From contig JADKDN010000008.1 in NCBI GenBank assembly GCA_016718345.1, positions 1 through 64,000 on the forward strand: 64,000 nt of DNA, read 5' to 3'. The translations under genes and the position numbers were made by a program. The stretch's first letter is position 1, and the number at the start of each line of letters is the position of its first letter. The DNA is from Flavobacterium sp. (GTDB lineage Bacteria; Bacteroidota; Bacteroidia; Flavobacteriales; Flavobacteriaceae). Below are positions 18,495 through 27,600 of this stretch, piece by piece. The notes under the pieces were generated by a model. That model saw only the letters and a program-made list of their open reading frames with translations. It did not search any database and was not told where the DNA came from.

Positions 18495-20367
18495 ATGGCA
18501 AAATCCTTAGAAGAAGTAAATCAATCGGTTGTCACTCAAGGAAAAAAATCGGTTTATAGAAAAATAATAGCATTTTTTGGTCCAGCCTATTTAATTTCAG
18601 TTGGTTATATGGATCCAGGAAACTGGGCAACTGATATTGCTGGCGGAAGTCAGTTTGGTTATGCCTTATTATGGGTTTTGTTAATGAGTAATATCATGGC
18701 TTTATTGCTACAAAGTTTTAGTGCTAGATTAGGGATTGTAACTCAACGTGATTTGGCTCAAGCGTCAAGAGAAACCTATTCAAAATACGTTAACTATATT
18801 CTTTATTTTCTTGCTGAGATTGCCATTGCTGCCTGCGATTTGGCAGAAGTTATTGGAATGGCTATTGGATTGAATTTATTGTTTGGATTACCATTATTAG
18901 AAGGCGTGTTGATAACTGTTTTAGATACCTTTTTGCTTTTATTTTTGATAAATAAAGGGATAAGAAAGATGGAGGCTTTCATCATCACATTGGTACTCAT
19001 CATTGGAATCTCTTTTATTTTTGAAATGATTTTTGCTCAACCTGAAATCGGGAGTGTTGTAAAAGGATTGATTCCTAGTATGCCAAGTGAAGGTGCTTTA
19101 TACATTGCCATTGGAATTATAGGAGCCACTGTAATGCCTCATAATTTGTATTTGCATTCTTCATTAGTTCAAACCAGAAAATTTGACCGAAGTCCAGAGG
19201 GAATTAAGCAAGCCATTAAATATAATTTTATCGATTCTACAATTGCTTTGAATTTGGCATTTTTTGTAAACGCTGCTATTTTAATTTTGGCAGCAGCTAC
19301 TTTTTATAAAAATGGTTTGTTTGAAGTTGCTGAAATTCAAGATGCACATCAATTTTTAGAGCCCTTGCTTGGAACACAATGGGCTCCAATATTGTTTGCT
19401 GTTGCTTTAATCGCAGCAGGACAAAGTTCAACAGTAACAGGAACATTAGCGGGTCAAATCATTATGGAAGGCTATTTGAATTTACGAATTCAACCTTGGG
19501 TTAGGAGAATAATTACTCGTTTGATAGCTATCGTTCCAGTTGTAATTGTTATCTCCGTTTTTGGGGAAGGAGTTACCGGAAAATTATTGATTTTAAGTCA
19601 GGTTATCTTGAGTTTACAATTGGGATTTGCCATAATTCCTTTGATTCATTTTGTGAGTGATAAATCAAAGATGAAAGGGTTTCATATCAGTAGGCTCACT
19701 CAAATTGCTGCTTGGATTATAGCTACCATTATAGTTTCTCTTAATGCAAAGCTAGTTTTTGATGAAATAAAAGGTTGGCTAGAAACTTCTGATAATCCAA
19801 TGGTGCTTTGGCTTACAGTCGTGCCGTTGGCATTAGGTTTTTTGATTTTATTGCTTTACATCGTTTTTAAACCTTTTGTAGCAAAATCAAAAATCAGTAT
19901 TCCAAAATCATTCTCCCCATAATTTAAAAATACAATTTACTAAGTCTGGAAATTACAATAAAAAGAACATCGCAATAACTGTTGATTTTTCAAGTGCAGA
20001 TGAAATAGCTTTAAACAACGCCTTTGAATTGGGAGGGATTGAAGCAAAATACACCTTAATACATGTTGTTGAAACAGTAGGGGCTATAATTTATGGAGGC
20101 AATATTGATGACCATGAGACGTTAGTTGATGAGAAATTACTATTGGAATATAAGGAAATGCTGCATAGCAAAGGCTACCAAGTTGAAACTAAGTTAGGTT
20201 TTGGTAAACCGAACAAAGTAATCCCATCTATTATAAATGAGGGCCAATATGATGTTTTGGTGATGGGTACACATGGTCATACAGGTTTAAATGATTTACT
20301 TTTTGGAACAACAGTAGATAATGTTCGTCATAGAATTAAAATTCCTTTATTTGTAGTAAAAATTTAA
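18495..20367 (+). CDS. mntH: Nramp (MntH-type) metal transporter with C-terminal UspA domain, split by a frameshift
   Basis: The N-terminal 475 residues form an Nramp proton-coupled Mn2+/Fe2+ importer of about 11 membrane helices, with the metal-site motif MDPGNWATDIAGG in helix 1 and GATVMPHNLYLHSSL in helix 6. The frame stops at 19920-19922. Removing one C from the C4 run at 19915-19918 continues the frame as SFSHNLKIQFTKSGNYNKKNIAITVDFSSADE and on into a UspA domain ending VMGTHGHTGLNDLLFGTTVDNVRHRIKIPLFVVKI at 20367. The UspA part has no own ATG until the middle of its fold, so a single fused protein of about 624 residues is the better reading. ATG 18495 is preferred to 18483, which is only 10 bp from the -7 box. 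Confidence 0.85.
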
Positions 20368-20391
20368 ACGTTTGTTCCAAAATAAAATACA

Positions 20392-21046
20392 ATGACTTTT
20401 TCAGAAGAAAATTATCTTAAAACAATTTATCATTTAACCAGCTCATCGAATAGAGAAGTAAGCACTAATGAAATTGCTGAAATGATAGCTACCAAAGCTT
20501 CGTCAGTAACAGATATGCTTAGAAAACTAGCTGAAAAAGATTTATTGAATTATAAAAAATATCAAGGAGTTTCACTTACAGAAAAAGGAAAATTATCGGC
20601 CAAAATGATAGTTCGAAAACACCGTCTGTGGGAAGTTTTTTTGGTGGAAAAACTTAATTTTTCATGGGATGAAGTTCACGATATTGCCGAACAATTAGAA
20701 CATATAAAATCGGAACAATTAATTAATAAGTTGGATGATTTTCTCGGAAACCCCACTGAGGATCCTCACGGAGACCCAATTCCAGATGCTTATGGAAAAA
20801 TTATTAAAACCGAAAAATTACTTCTTTCAGAACTACCACAAAATCAAACAGGAATTTGTGTTGGAGTTAAAGATTCTTCGACAGAATTTTTGAAATATTT
20901 GAATAAAAATCAAATTGCTTTAGGAACAAAAATTGAAATCCTTACCAAAGAAGCGTTTGATTTGTCGTTGAAAATAAAAGTTGAAAATCACCGAATTAAT
21001 TATTTCTAATAAAATTGCATCTAATCTTTTTGTTAGAGTTGTTTAA
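20392..21046 (+). CDS. mntR: DtxR/MntR family metal-dependent regulator, frameshifted near its end
   Basis: Residues 1-70 form the winged helix (FSEENYLKTIYHLT; ATKASSVTDMLRKLAEKDLLNYKKYQGVSLTEKG), residues 70-140 the metal-binding dimerisation domain (HRLWEVFLVEKLNFSWDEVHDIAEQLEHI; GNPTEDPHGDPIPD), and the rest an SH3-like FeoA-type domain. The visible stop at 21007-21009 follows an extra A in the run 20984-20987. Removing it gives VEITELIISNKIASNLFVRVV and a stop at 21044-21046, the expected end. It lies 24 bp after the transporter gene in the same direction and probably represses it and the divergent receptor when Mn2+ or Fe2+ is plentiful. Confidence 0.88.
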
Positions 21047-21167
21047 TGACAAGCACAATCATCATTGCCACAATTTTTATTTGATTTTTCTTCTTGAAAA
21101 GAAATTTTTTAAATAAAAAAGCAATTGCTATACCTAAAGTGATTAATGCTAAAATTTCTTGAATCAT
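21043..21167 (-). CDS. Small Cys-rich membrane peptide associated with FeoB, frameshifted
   Basis: ATG 21167, 5 bp after the feoB stop, encodes MIQEILALITLGIAIAFLFKKF, one membrane helix with a basic end. Adding one A to the run at 21085-21089 (T on plus) continues it as KKKKSNKNCGNDDCACH and a stop at 21043-21045. A membrane helix plus a Cys-rich tail matches the FeoB-associated Cys-rich membrane protein seen next to feoB in Bacteroidota, proposed to help ferrous iron transport. About 41 residues. Its stop overlaps the convergent mntR stop. Confidence 0.7.
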
Positions 21168-21172
21168 AACAT

Positions 21173-23275
21173 TTATTTTAAAATTTGAAAAGCAATTAGA
21201 GCTACGATATAAGCAAAACCACTCATAATGAAAAGCTGAACTAAAGGCCATTTCCAGGAATTGGTTTCTTTTTTAGTTATGGCAAGAGTACTTGCACATT
21301 GCATCGCAAAAGCATAAAACAATAGCAGCGAAATTCCAGTAGCAAAGTCAAATATTTTTTCCCCAGTTTTAGGGTTGACTTCTTCTGCCATTTTATTTTT
21401 TATGGTAGTGTCGTTATCATTTCCGCCAACGCTATAAATCGTAGCCAAGGTTCCCACAAAAACTTCTCTTGCCGCAAATGAACTAATTAAGGCAATGCCA
21501 ATTTTCCAATCATAGCCTAAAGGCGTGATTAGAGGTTCAATGGTTTTTCCCATAACGCCAATATAGGAGTTTTCGAGTTTATAAGCAGCGATTTGACCTT
21601 CTATTTCGTCTTTTGAGAAAGTAGTATTTTTGTTTTGAGCAGCTAAAATGGTTTCGGCATTGTTGAATTTTTCACCCGGCCCATAAGAGGCTAAAAACCA
21701 TAAAATAACAGAGATTGCTAGAATAATTTTCCCTGCTCCAAATACAAAAGCTTTGGTTTTTTCTACCACGTTTATTACAACATTCTTGAACATTGGTAAT
21801 TTGTAATTGGGCATTTCCACTACAAAAAAAGTTTTGCATTGAAGTTTCAAAACTTTGTTTAAAATAAAAGCGGAAATAATTGCCATTCCAAAACCTATTA
21901 GGTAAAGAATCATCAGTGTAAGGCCTTGCATATTAACAACTCCAAAAACACGTTTGTCTGGAATTACTAGTCCAATAATAATGGCATAAACAGGTAATCG
22001 AGCGGAACAAGTGGTAAATGGAGTGACCAAAATGGTGATTAATCGCTCTTTCCAGTTTTCGATATTTCGGGTCGCCATGATAGCCGGAATAGCACATGCA
22101 GTACCTGAAATTAGAGGCACAACACTTTTGCCCGAAAGACCGAAACGGCGCATAATTTTGTCCATCAAAAAAACCACTCGGCTCATATAACCGCTTTCTT
22201 CAAGGATTGAAATGAACAAGAATAAAAAAGTGATTTGAGGAATAAACATTAAAATTCCGCCAATTCCAGGAATAATTCCTTGCGCAATCAAATTAGTAAA
22301 AGCACCTGGGGGTAAATTTTCGCTTGCTGCTGTACTCAAAAAGGCAAAACTACTATCGATTAAATCCATAGGAATTTTAGACCATTCAAAAATAGATTGA
22401 AAAATACCGAATAAAACCACAAAGAAAATCAGATAACCCCAAAATTTGTGCGTGAGCACGCGATCGAGTTGGCTTCGAAAATCCGTTGCTGAAGCCGAAT
22501 CTACTTTTCTTCCAATTTTCAATGTGTTATTGATGAATTGGTAGCGTTTGATGGTTTCTTGTTGTTGTAAATTTTTGAGTTCCGATTTGGTTTTGGTAAA
22601 CGAATGAATTTCGAGCGTTTTCCTATTTAAATCCGCAAAATTCACATCCTGAGTAATGACCAACCAAAGTTTGTACAACGACTGATTGGGAAACGTTTTT
22701 CGAAGCGAATTGAAATATTCATCATCTATAGAAGACGCATTCAAACAAGGCTCTGTCGAAATAGTTTTATAAGTAGTGATTAACGTTTTTAGTTCACTAA
22801 TTCCAATATTTTTTCGGGAACTTACCAGCGCAATTTTGGTTTTTAGTTGTTCTTCAAGAAAAGGAATGTCGAGCGAAATGCCTTTGAGTTGCATTCGGTC
22901 AATCATATTGATGACTAAAATGGTTGGAATTTCTAAATCTTTAATTTGTGTAAAAAGCAGCAAATTACGTTTCAAATTCTCCACTTCAGAAACGACAACA
23001 ATCACATCGGGAAAGAGTTTGTCCTTTTTGTTGAGCAATAGTTCAATCACCACATTTTCGTCGGCAGAACTAGCATTCAAACTATAGGTTCCTGGCAAAT
23101 CGATTACGTTGGCATTGATATTGTTGGGTAATTTGCAAAAACCAACCTTTTTTTCAACCGTAATTCCAGGATAATTTCCTACTTGTTGGTTCAAGCCCGT
23201 AAGTTGGTTGAAAACCGAAGTTTTTCCTGTATTTGGATTCCCAATTAAAGCGACATTGATATTTTGTTTGCTCAT
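21173..23275 (-). CDS. feoB: Ferrous iron transporter B
   Basis: FeoB imports Fe2+ across the inner membrane. The 700-residue protein has an N-terminal G domain (GNPNTGKTSVFNQLTG as P-loop, DLPGTYSLNASSADE, NMIDRMQLKG) followed by a GDI-like region and a membrane domain with two Gate repeats (SGKSVVPLISGTACAIPAIMATRNI; FTTCSARLPVYAIIIGLVIP). Both Cys-containing motifs of the second group are present. feoA lies 6 bp upstream and the Cys-rich peptide 5 bp downstream, so feoA-feoB-peptide form one operon. Intact despite several damaged neighbours. Confidence 0.95.
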   Translation of the reverse strand: MSKQNINVALIGNPNTGKTSVFNQLTGLNQQVGNYPGITVEKKVGFCKLPNNINANVIDLPGTYSLNASSADENVVIELLLNKKDKLFPDVIVVVSEVENLKRNLLLFTQIKDLEIPTILVINMIDRMQLKGISLDIPFLEEQLKTKIALVSSRKNIGISELKTLITTYKTISTEPCLNASSIDDEYFNSLRKTFPNQSLYKLWLVITQDVNFADLNRKTLEIHSFTKTKSELKNLQQQETIKRYQFINNTLKIGRKVDSASATDFRSQLDRVLTHKFWGYLIFFVVLFGIFQSIFEWSKIPMDLIDSSFAFLSTAASENLPPGAFTNLIAQGIIPGIGGILMFIPQITFLFLFISILEESGYMSRVVFLMDKIMRRFGLSGKSVVPLISGTACAIPAIMATRNIENWKERLITILVTPFTTCSARLPVYAIIIGLVIPDKRVFGVVNMQGLTLMILYLIGFGMAIISAFILNKVLKLQCKTFFVVEMPNYKLPMFKNVVINVVEKTKAFVFGAGKIILAISVILWFLASYGPGEKFNNAETILAAQNKNTTFSKDEIEGQIAAYKLENSYIGVMGKTIEPLITPLGYDWKIGIALISSFAAREVFVGTLATIYSVGGNDNDTTIKNKMAEEVNPKTGEKIFDFATGISLLLFYAFAMQCASTLAITKKETNSWKWPLVQLFIMSGFAYIVALIAFQILK

Positions 23276-23281
23276 TTTGGG

Positions 23282-23515
23282 TTATTTTTTGATGAGGTCA
23301 ATCTCGATTTCACGAGCCGTTTCGATACGAATAGCAAGGTGTGAACCATTGATATTTAAATACAAAGGATCGCCAAAAGGAGCAATTTGGAGTAATTCCA
23401 CGGTGTTTCCTGGCAAACAACCCATTTCTAATAATTTTAACGGAATAACATCTGCATCAAAATCTTTGATGATGGCTTTCTCTCCTTTTTTTAGGTTGGC
23501 TATTGTAGTTCGCAA
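23282..23515 (-). CDS. feoA: Ferrous iron transport protein A
   Basis: The 77-residue SH3-like protein supports FeoB. Typical features are NLKKGEKAIIKDFD, KLLEMGCLPGNTVELLQIAPFGDPLYLNINGSHLAIRIETAREI. It is the first gene of the feo operon with a -7 box at 23542-23549 (minus strand TATTTTTG). Confidence 0.92.
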   Translation of the reverse strand: MRTTIANLKKGEKAIIKDFDADVIPLKLLEMGCLPGNTVELLQIAPFGDPLYLNINGSHLAIRIETAREIEIDLIKK

Positions 23516-23541
23516 TTCTTATTTAGATTGATTTTAGATTA

Positions 23542-23549
23542 CAAAAATA
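23542..23549 (-). promoter_or_regulatory. -7 box for feoAB
   Basis: The minus strand reads TATTTTTG, 27 bp before the feoA ATG. A short dyad TGACA-AA-TGTCA lies at 23572-23583, containing a TTTG on the minus strand 25 bp further upstream; it may be a regulator site or part of the SCO gene terminator. Confidence 0.45.
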
Positions 23550-23586
23550 CAGTAAAAAAAAGAATTTTAAATGACAAATGTCAGGT

Positions 23587-24261
23587 TTAGTTTTTTTCGT
23601 CTTCCAAAAGCCAATTGATATCTTCAACTAACTTTTGAATTTCTTCTTTTTTGGTGCCGTCATAAAAACCACGAACTCGTTTTTTGGAGTCAACAAGCAC
23701 AAAATTTTCGGTGTGAACCATATCGTATTGTTCTTCGGGTTTTCCTTGTTTTACTGCCAAATAGGATTTTCTGGCCATAGTATAAATTGCTTTTTTGTCG
23801 CCAGTGACTAAGTTCCATTTGTTATCATTTACACCATTTATTTTGGCATATTCCTTCAATACCGAAACGCTGTCAATGTCGGGCATCACGGTAAAGGACA
23901 GTAATTTTACTTTTGGATTATCCAGAAATGCTTTTTGCACATCGACAAGATTTGTCGTCATTTTTGGGCAAATGGATTTGCAGGTGGTGAAGAAAAAATC
24001 GGCTACATATATTTTGCCTTCATAGTCTTTTTGGGTGATGGTTTTTCCGTTTTGATTGGTAAACGAAAAATCAGCAATGGTGTGGTATTTGCTAATGTAT
24101 TGCACCGTAGAATCGACCAATTCTGGATTTACATCCGATGGGTTATAGATGGGCAGCGATTTCTTAGGCTTTAATGCAGTATAAAACAAGGAAATAGTGA
24201 TAATGGAAAACACTAATAACGCGCCAAAGAATTTTCGATATTTATAGAAAAAGGATTGCAT
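23587..24261 (-). CDS. SCO1/SenC family copper-binding thioredoxin-fold protein
   Basis: SCO proteins deliver copper to the CuA centre of cytochrome oxidase or act as periplasmic thiol reductases. The 224-residue product has one N-terminal membrane anchor (FGALLVFSIITISLFYTAL), the copper site CKSIC in FTTCKSICPKM and the distal His in MVHTENFVLVDSKKR. The FSFTNQNGKTITQKDYEGKIYVADFFF segment is the typical start of the fold. A -7 box lies at 24276-24283 on the minus strand. It is upstream of feoA on the same strand with a 71-bp gap. Confidence 0.9.
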   Translation of the reverse strand: MQSFFYKYRKFFGALLVFSIITISLFYTALKPKKSLPIYNPSDVNPELVDSTVQYISKYHTIADFSFTNQNGKTITQKDYEGKIYVADFFFTTCKSICPKMTTNLVDVQKAFLDNPKVKLLSFTVMPDIDSVSVLKEYAKINGVNDNKWNLVTGDKKAIYTMARKSYLAVKQGKPEEQYDMVHTENFVLVDSKKRVRGFYDGTKKEEIQKLVEDINWLLEDEKN

Positions 24262-24275
24262 AAATTTTATTTCTA

Positions 24276-24283
24276 CAAAAATA
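24276..24283 (-). promoter_or_regulatory. -7 box for the SCO gene
   Basis: The minus strand reads TATTTTTG, 15 bp before the ATG at 24261. Confidence 0.45.
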
Positions 24284-24527
24284 CGAAAAGTGATTTTTAT
24301 ATTTAGGTCTTTAGAAATGTTTGTTTTAAACGAATAAATACAGTGGAATTCCGTAAGTCAATTTTTATAAAAACAGGAAAGATAAAACAAGAGTTTATTG
24401 ATTTAAAAGGATAAAATAGAGTTAGTTAAAAACAATTTCATTTATTTGAAAATAAAATCTTACATATATTTAACCCCTAAGCTTTTTGTCTATTAAAAAT
24501 TCCCGTTAAACTATAATAATTTTTTTT

Positions 24528-24561
24528 TTTGTAAGAATATTAAAAAAAAAATATATTTTTG
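24528..24561 (+). promoter_or_regulatory. Promoter of the giant adhesin gene
   Basis: TTTG at 24528-24531, a 22-bp spacer and TATTTTTG at 24554-24561 match the Bacteroidota promoter pattern. The predicted leader before ATG 24657 is about 90 nt. The rest of the 395-bp spacer 24262-24656 is AT-rich, with a T-tract at 24521-24530, and holds no gene. Confidence 0.55.
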
Positions 24562-24656
24562 CGTCCCAAGTGATTGATTACTATTTGACAAGAAAATTTA
24601 CAAATAAATTAATTGTATAACGTCGCTTATTTTTAAATATAAAAAATTATAATTTT

Positions 24657-27600
24657 ATGAAAACGAAGTTGTTTTTAAAAAATGTTCTTATTATCTATTT
24701 GTTCTTTACAGCACTTTTTACAAATCTAGAGTTACAAGCTCAAGTAGTTTGTGGCCCCATCAATACTCTATATCAAACAATTGGTAGAGCTGCTGTTGGT
24801 ATTATACCCGGCGCAACTGAAATTTATAGATACAATAATTTTCAACAGACTTATATTAAGGTGAGCGAATTAAAGCAAGACCCCTTAAATCCGACACCTG
24901 CTGTTGATAGAAGCAGTGCACCAAATTCGGCTTATAATGCGACAACTCAGCTCTTGTATTCGAACTTTCCAACTGATGGAGCAAACGTGATTCGTGTATA
25001 TGACCCTGGTCAAGATTATAAATTTGTTGGAAAAATAACCATTACTGGAGCAAGTGCTGGATTTAACAATACTTTGTTTGCCCAAGGAAATTTTGTAGGT
25101 TATGTTAATGGTGTAAATGTAGTTCGTTTTAATGTAACTGGAATTGCTTCTTATCCAGCTACTGTAGCAGTTACGCAGTTTACAATAGCACCTGTGGGAG
25201 CTGCTCCAAACGATTTTTCCCTCATAGGGGATAATATTTATGGTGTTTCAAATATTTCGGCTGCACAAATCACTGCTGCTGGAAATCCACCGGGTGTTTC
25301 AGCTGGAGTTAACCTTAGAATAATTAATTTAACGACCCAAGCGGTCAGCTATAGATTACTTTCTTTTAATAATACTTTAGATCCTACTGCACAAGGTACT
25401 GCGTTTGGTGCAACTTGGCAAGATAGGGTAGGTAATTTCTATTTTTTTAGTAATTCAAGTGGAGATATTTATAGAATACCAGATGTAATCACATCTACAA
25501 ACACTATTGCGACAAAAGTTTTGTTAGCAAACCCATCGGGACAAAATGATGGTTTTGGTTGTGAATTAGGACAGGACCCTTTTGATTGGGATGCAGATGG
25601 GGTTTCAGATATAGACGATATAGATGATGATAATGATGGAATTTTAGATGTAAATGAATCTCCGTTTTATCCAGGGATTAACCCTGGTGGAGATAATGAT
25701 GGAGATAGAATACCTAATTACAGAGACACCAATGACCCTGCTTTTATTTCGGTTGCAAAGCCGTTTAAAGATGTAAACGGAGATGGAGTAAATGATAATT
25801 TTGATTTTGATTTAGACAGTGTTCCTGATTCCTTTGATTTGGATTCTGACAATGATGGTATACCAGATAATGTGGAGGGGCAAATTACCATTGGCTATAT
25901 TTCTCCAAGTGGATTGGATGATGATCGAGATGGATTGGACAACGCCTATGAATTTGGCGCAAGCCTTGGTTTAACCCCTGTAAACACAGATGGGGTAGGA
26001 TATGCTGATAATATGGACTTGGATTCTGATAATGATGGGTTATATGATACGGCAGAGGCGGGTATTACATTAACCAATAATGATATTGATGGAGATGGTT
26101 TAGACAATGCAACAGATACTACATTTGATGTTACTGATCCTAATGGGAATATTAATATTCCTAGTACTCTGCCAGATTCCGATGGAGATGTAAATACTGG
26201 TGGTAATGTAAACTATAGAGATGTTAATGATAATGATAATGACGGTATTAATGACATAGTTGATTTAGATGATGACAATGATGGTATTCTAGATACTGTT
26301 GAGTATCCAATTACTCTTGCTCCTTTTGGGGATGAAGACGGAGATGGAATATTTAATTTTGCAGATGCTTTCAATAATAATGTTTTATCAGATGGTTCCC
26401 TAACCAATTATACCGATTCAAATAATGATGGGATTCCAGATGCCTATGATTTTGATTTAGATGGGATTCCAAATCATCTGGACATTAACTCTGATGGCGA
26501 TGGCTGTAATGATGCAAACGAAGCTTATGGCTATTCATCAGCAGATACAAATGGAGATGGTACCTTTGGCGGGATTGTAGGTGCTGCACAAGTAAATCCA
26601 AATGGTACAGTGATTTTGGCAGGATATTCAGCTCCAGTGAACTTAGATAATGCTAGCGGGAATACCATTTTAGATTTTTTACAAAGAAGCGTTGCATTAG
26701 TTGGTATTACAACACAGCCTGTGGCTATTTCTACAATTCCCGGAAACACAATTACTTTTTCTGTAGTTGCCAATAAAACAGGCTCAGGAACAGCAGAAAC
26801 CTATACTTGGCAAGTACAAATAAGTGGTTCAGGACCTTGGAATACCATTGTCAATGGAGGAGTATATAGTAATGCTACTACAGCAAACTTATCTATTTTG
26901 GCTAATAGTACTTTACATACTAATAAATATAGAGTAATAATTACCACACCTAGTTATATTTGTGACTCCGATTACACTTCAGACGAAGTTGGATTATGTA
27001 TTATTCCAGACGTCCCAACAATTGTGTCAACAACTGCATCTTGTTCATCAGCGGGAACTAGCACCATTAGCAATTATAGTGCGTCAAACACTTATGTATT
27101 TAACCCAGCAACAGCTGGAATTACTATCAATGCATCAGGATTGATTAGTGGACTGACGGTTGGCACATCTTATACAGTAACCTCAGGAAATGGGATTTGT
27201 ACTTCGGTAGCATCAGGTTCATTTAGCAATGCGGCACAATTGGTAACGCCAGCAGTTCCAAGTATAACATCGGTTGCAGCTAGTTGTTCATCAGCGGGGA
27301 CTAGTACTATTAGTAATTATAGTGCGTCAAACACTTATGTATTTAACCCAGCAACAGCTGGAATTACTATCAATGCATCAGGATTGATTAGCGGACTGAC
27401 GGTTGGCACATCTTATACAGTAACCTCAGGAAATGGGATTTGTACTTCGGTAGCATCAGGTTCATTTAGCAATGCGGCACAATTGGTAACGCCAGCAGTT
27501 CCAAGTATAACATCGGTTGCAGCTAGTTGTTCATCAGCGGGGACTAGTACTATTAGTAATTATAGTGCGTCAAACACTTATGTATTTAACCCAGCAACAG

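Noticed and set aside
20029..20367. Independent universal stress protein gene
   Set aside because: The ATG falls inside the UspA fold; the fold's first strand (NIAITVDFSS) is encoded upstream and joins the transporter after one base is removed.
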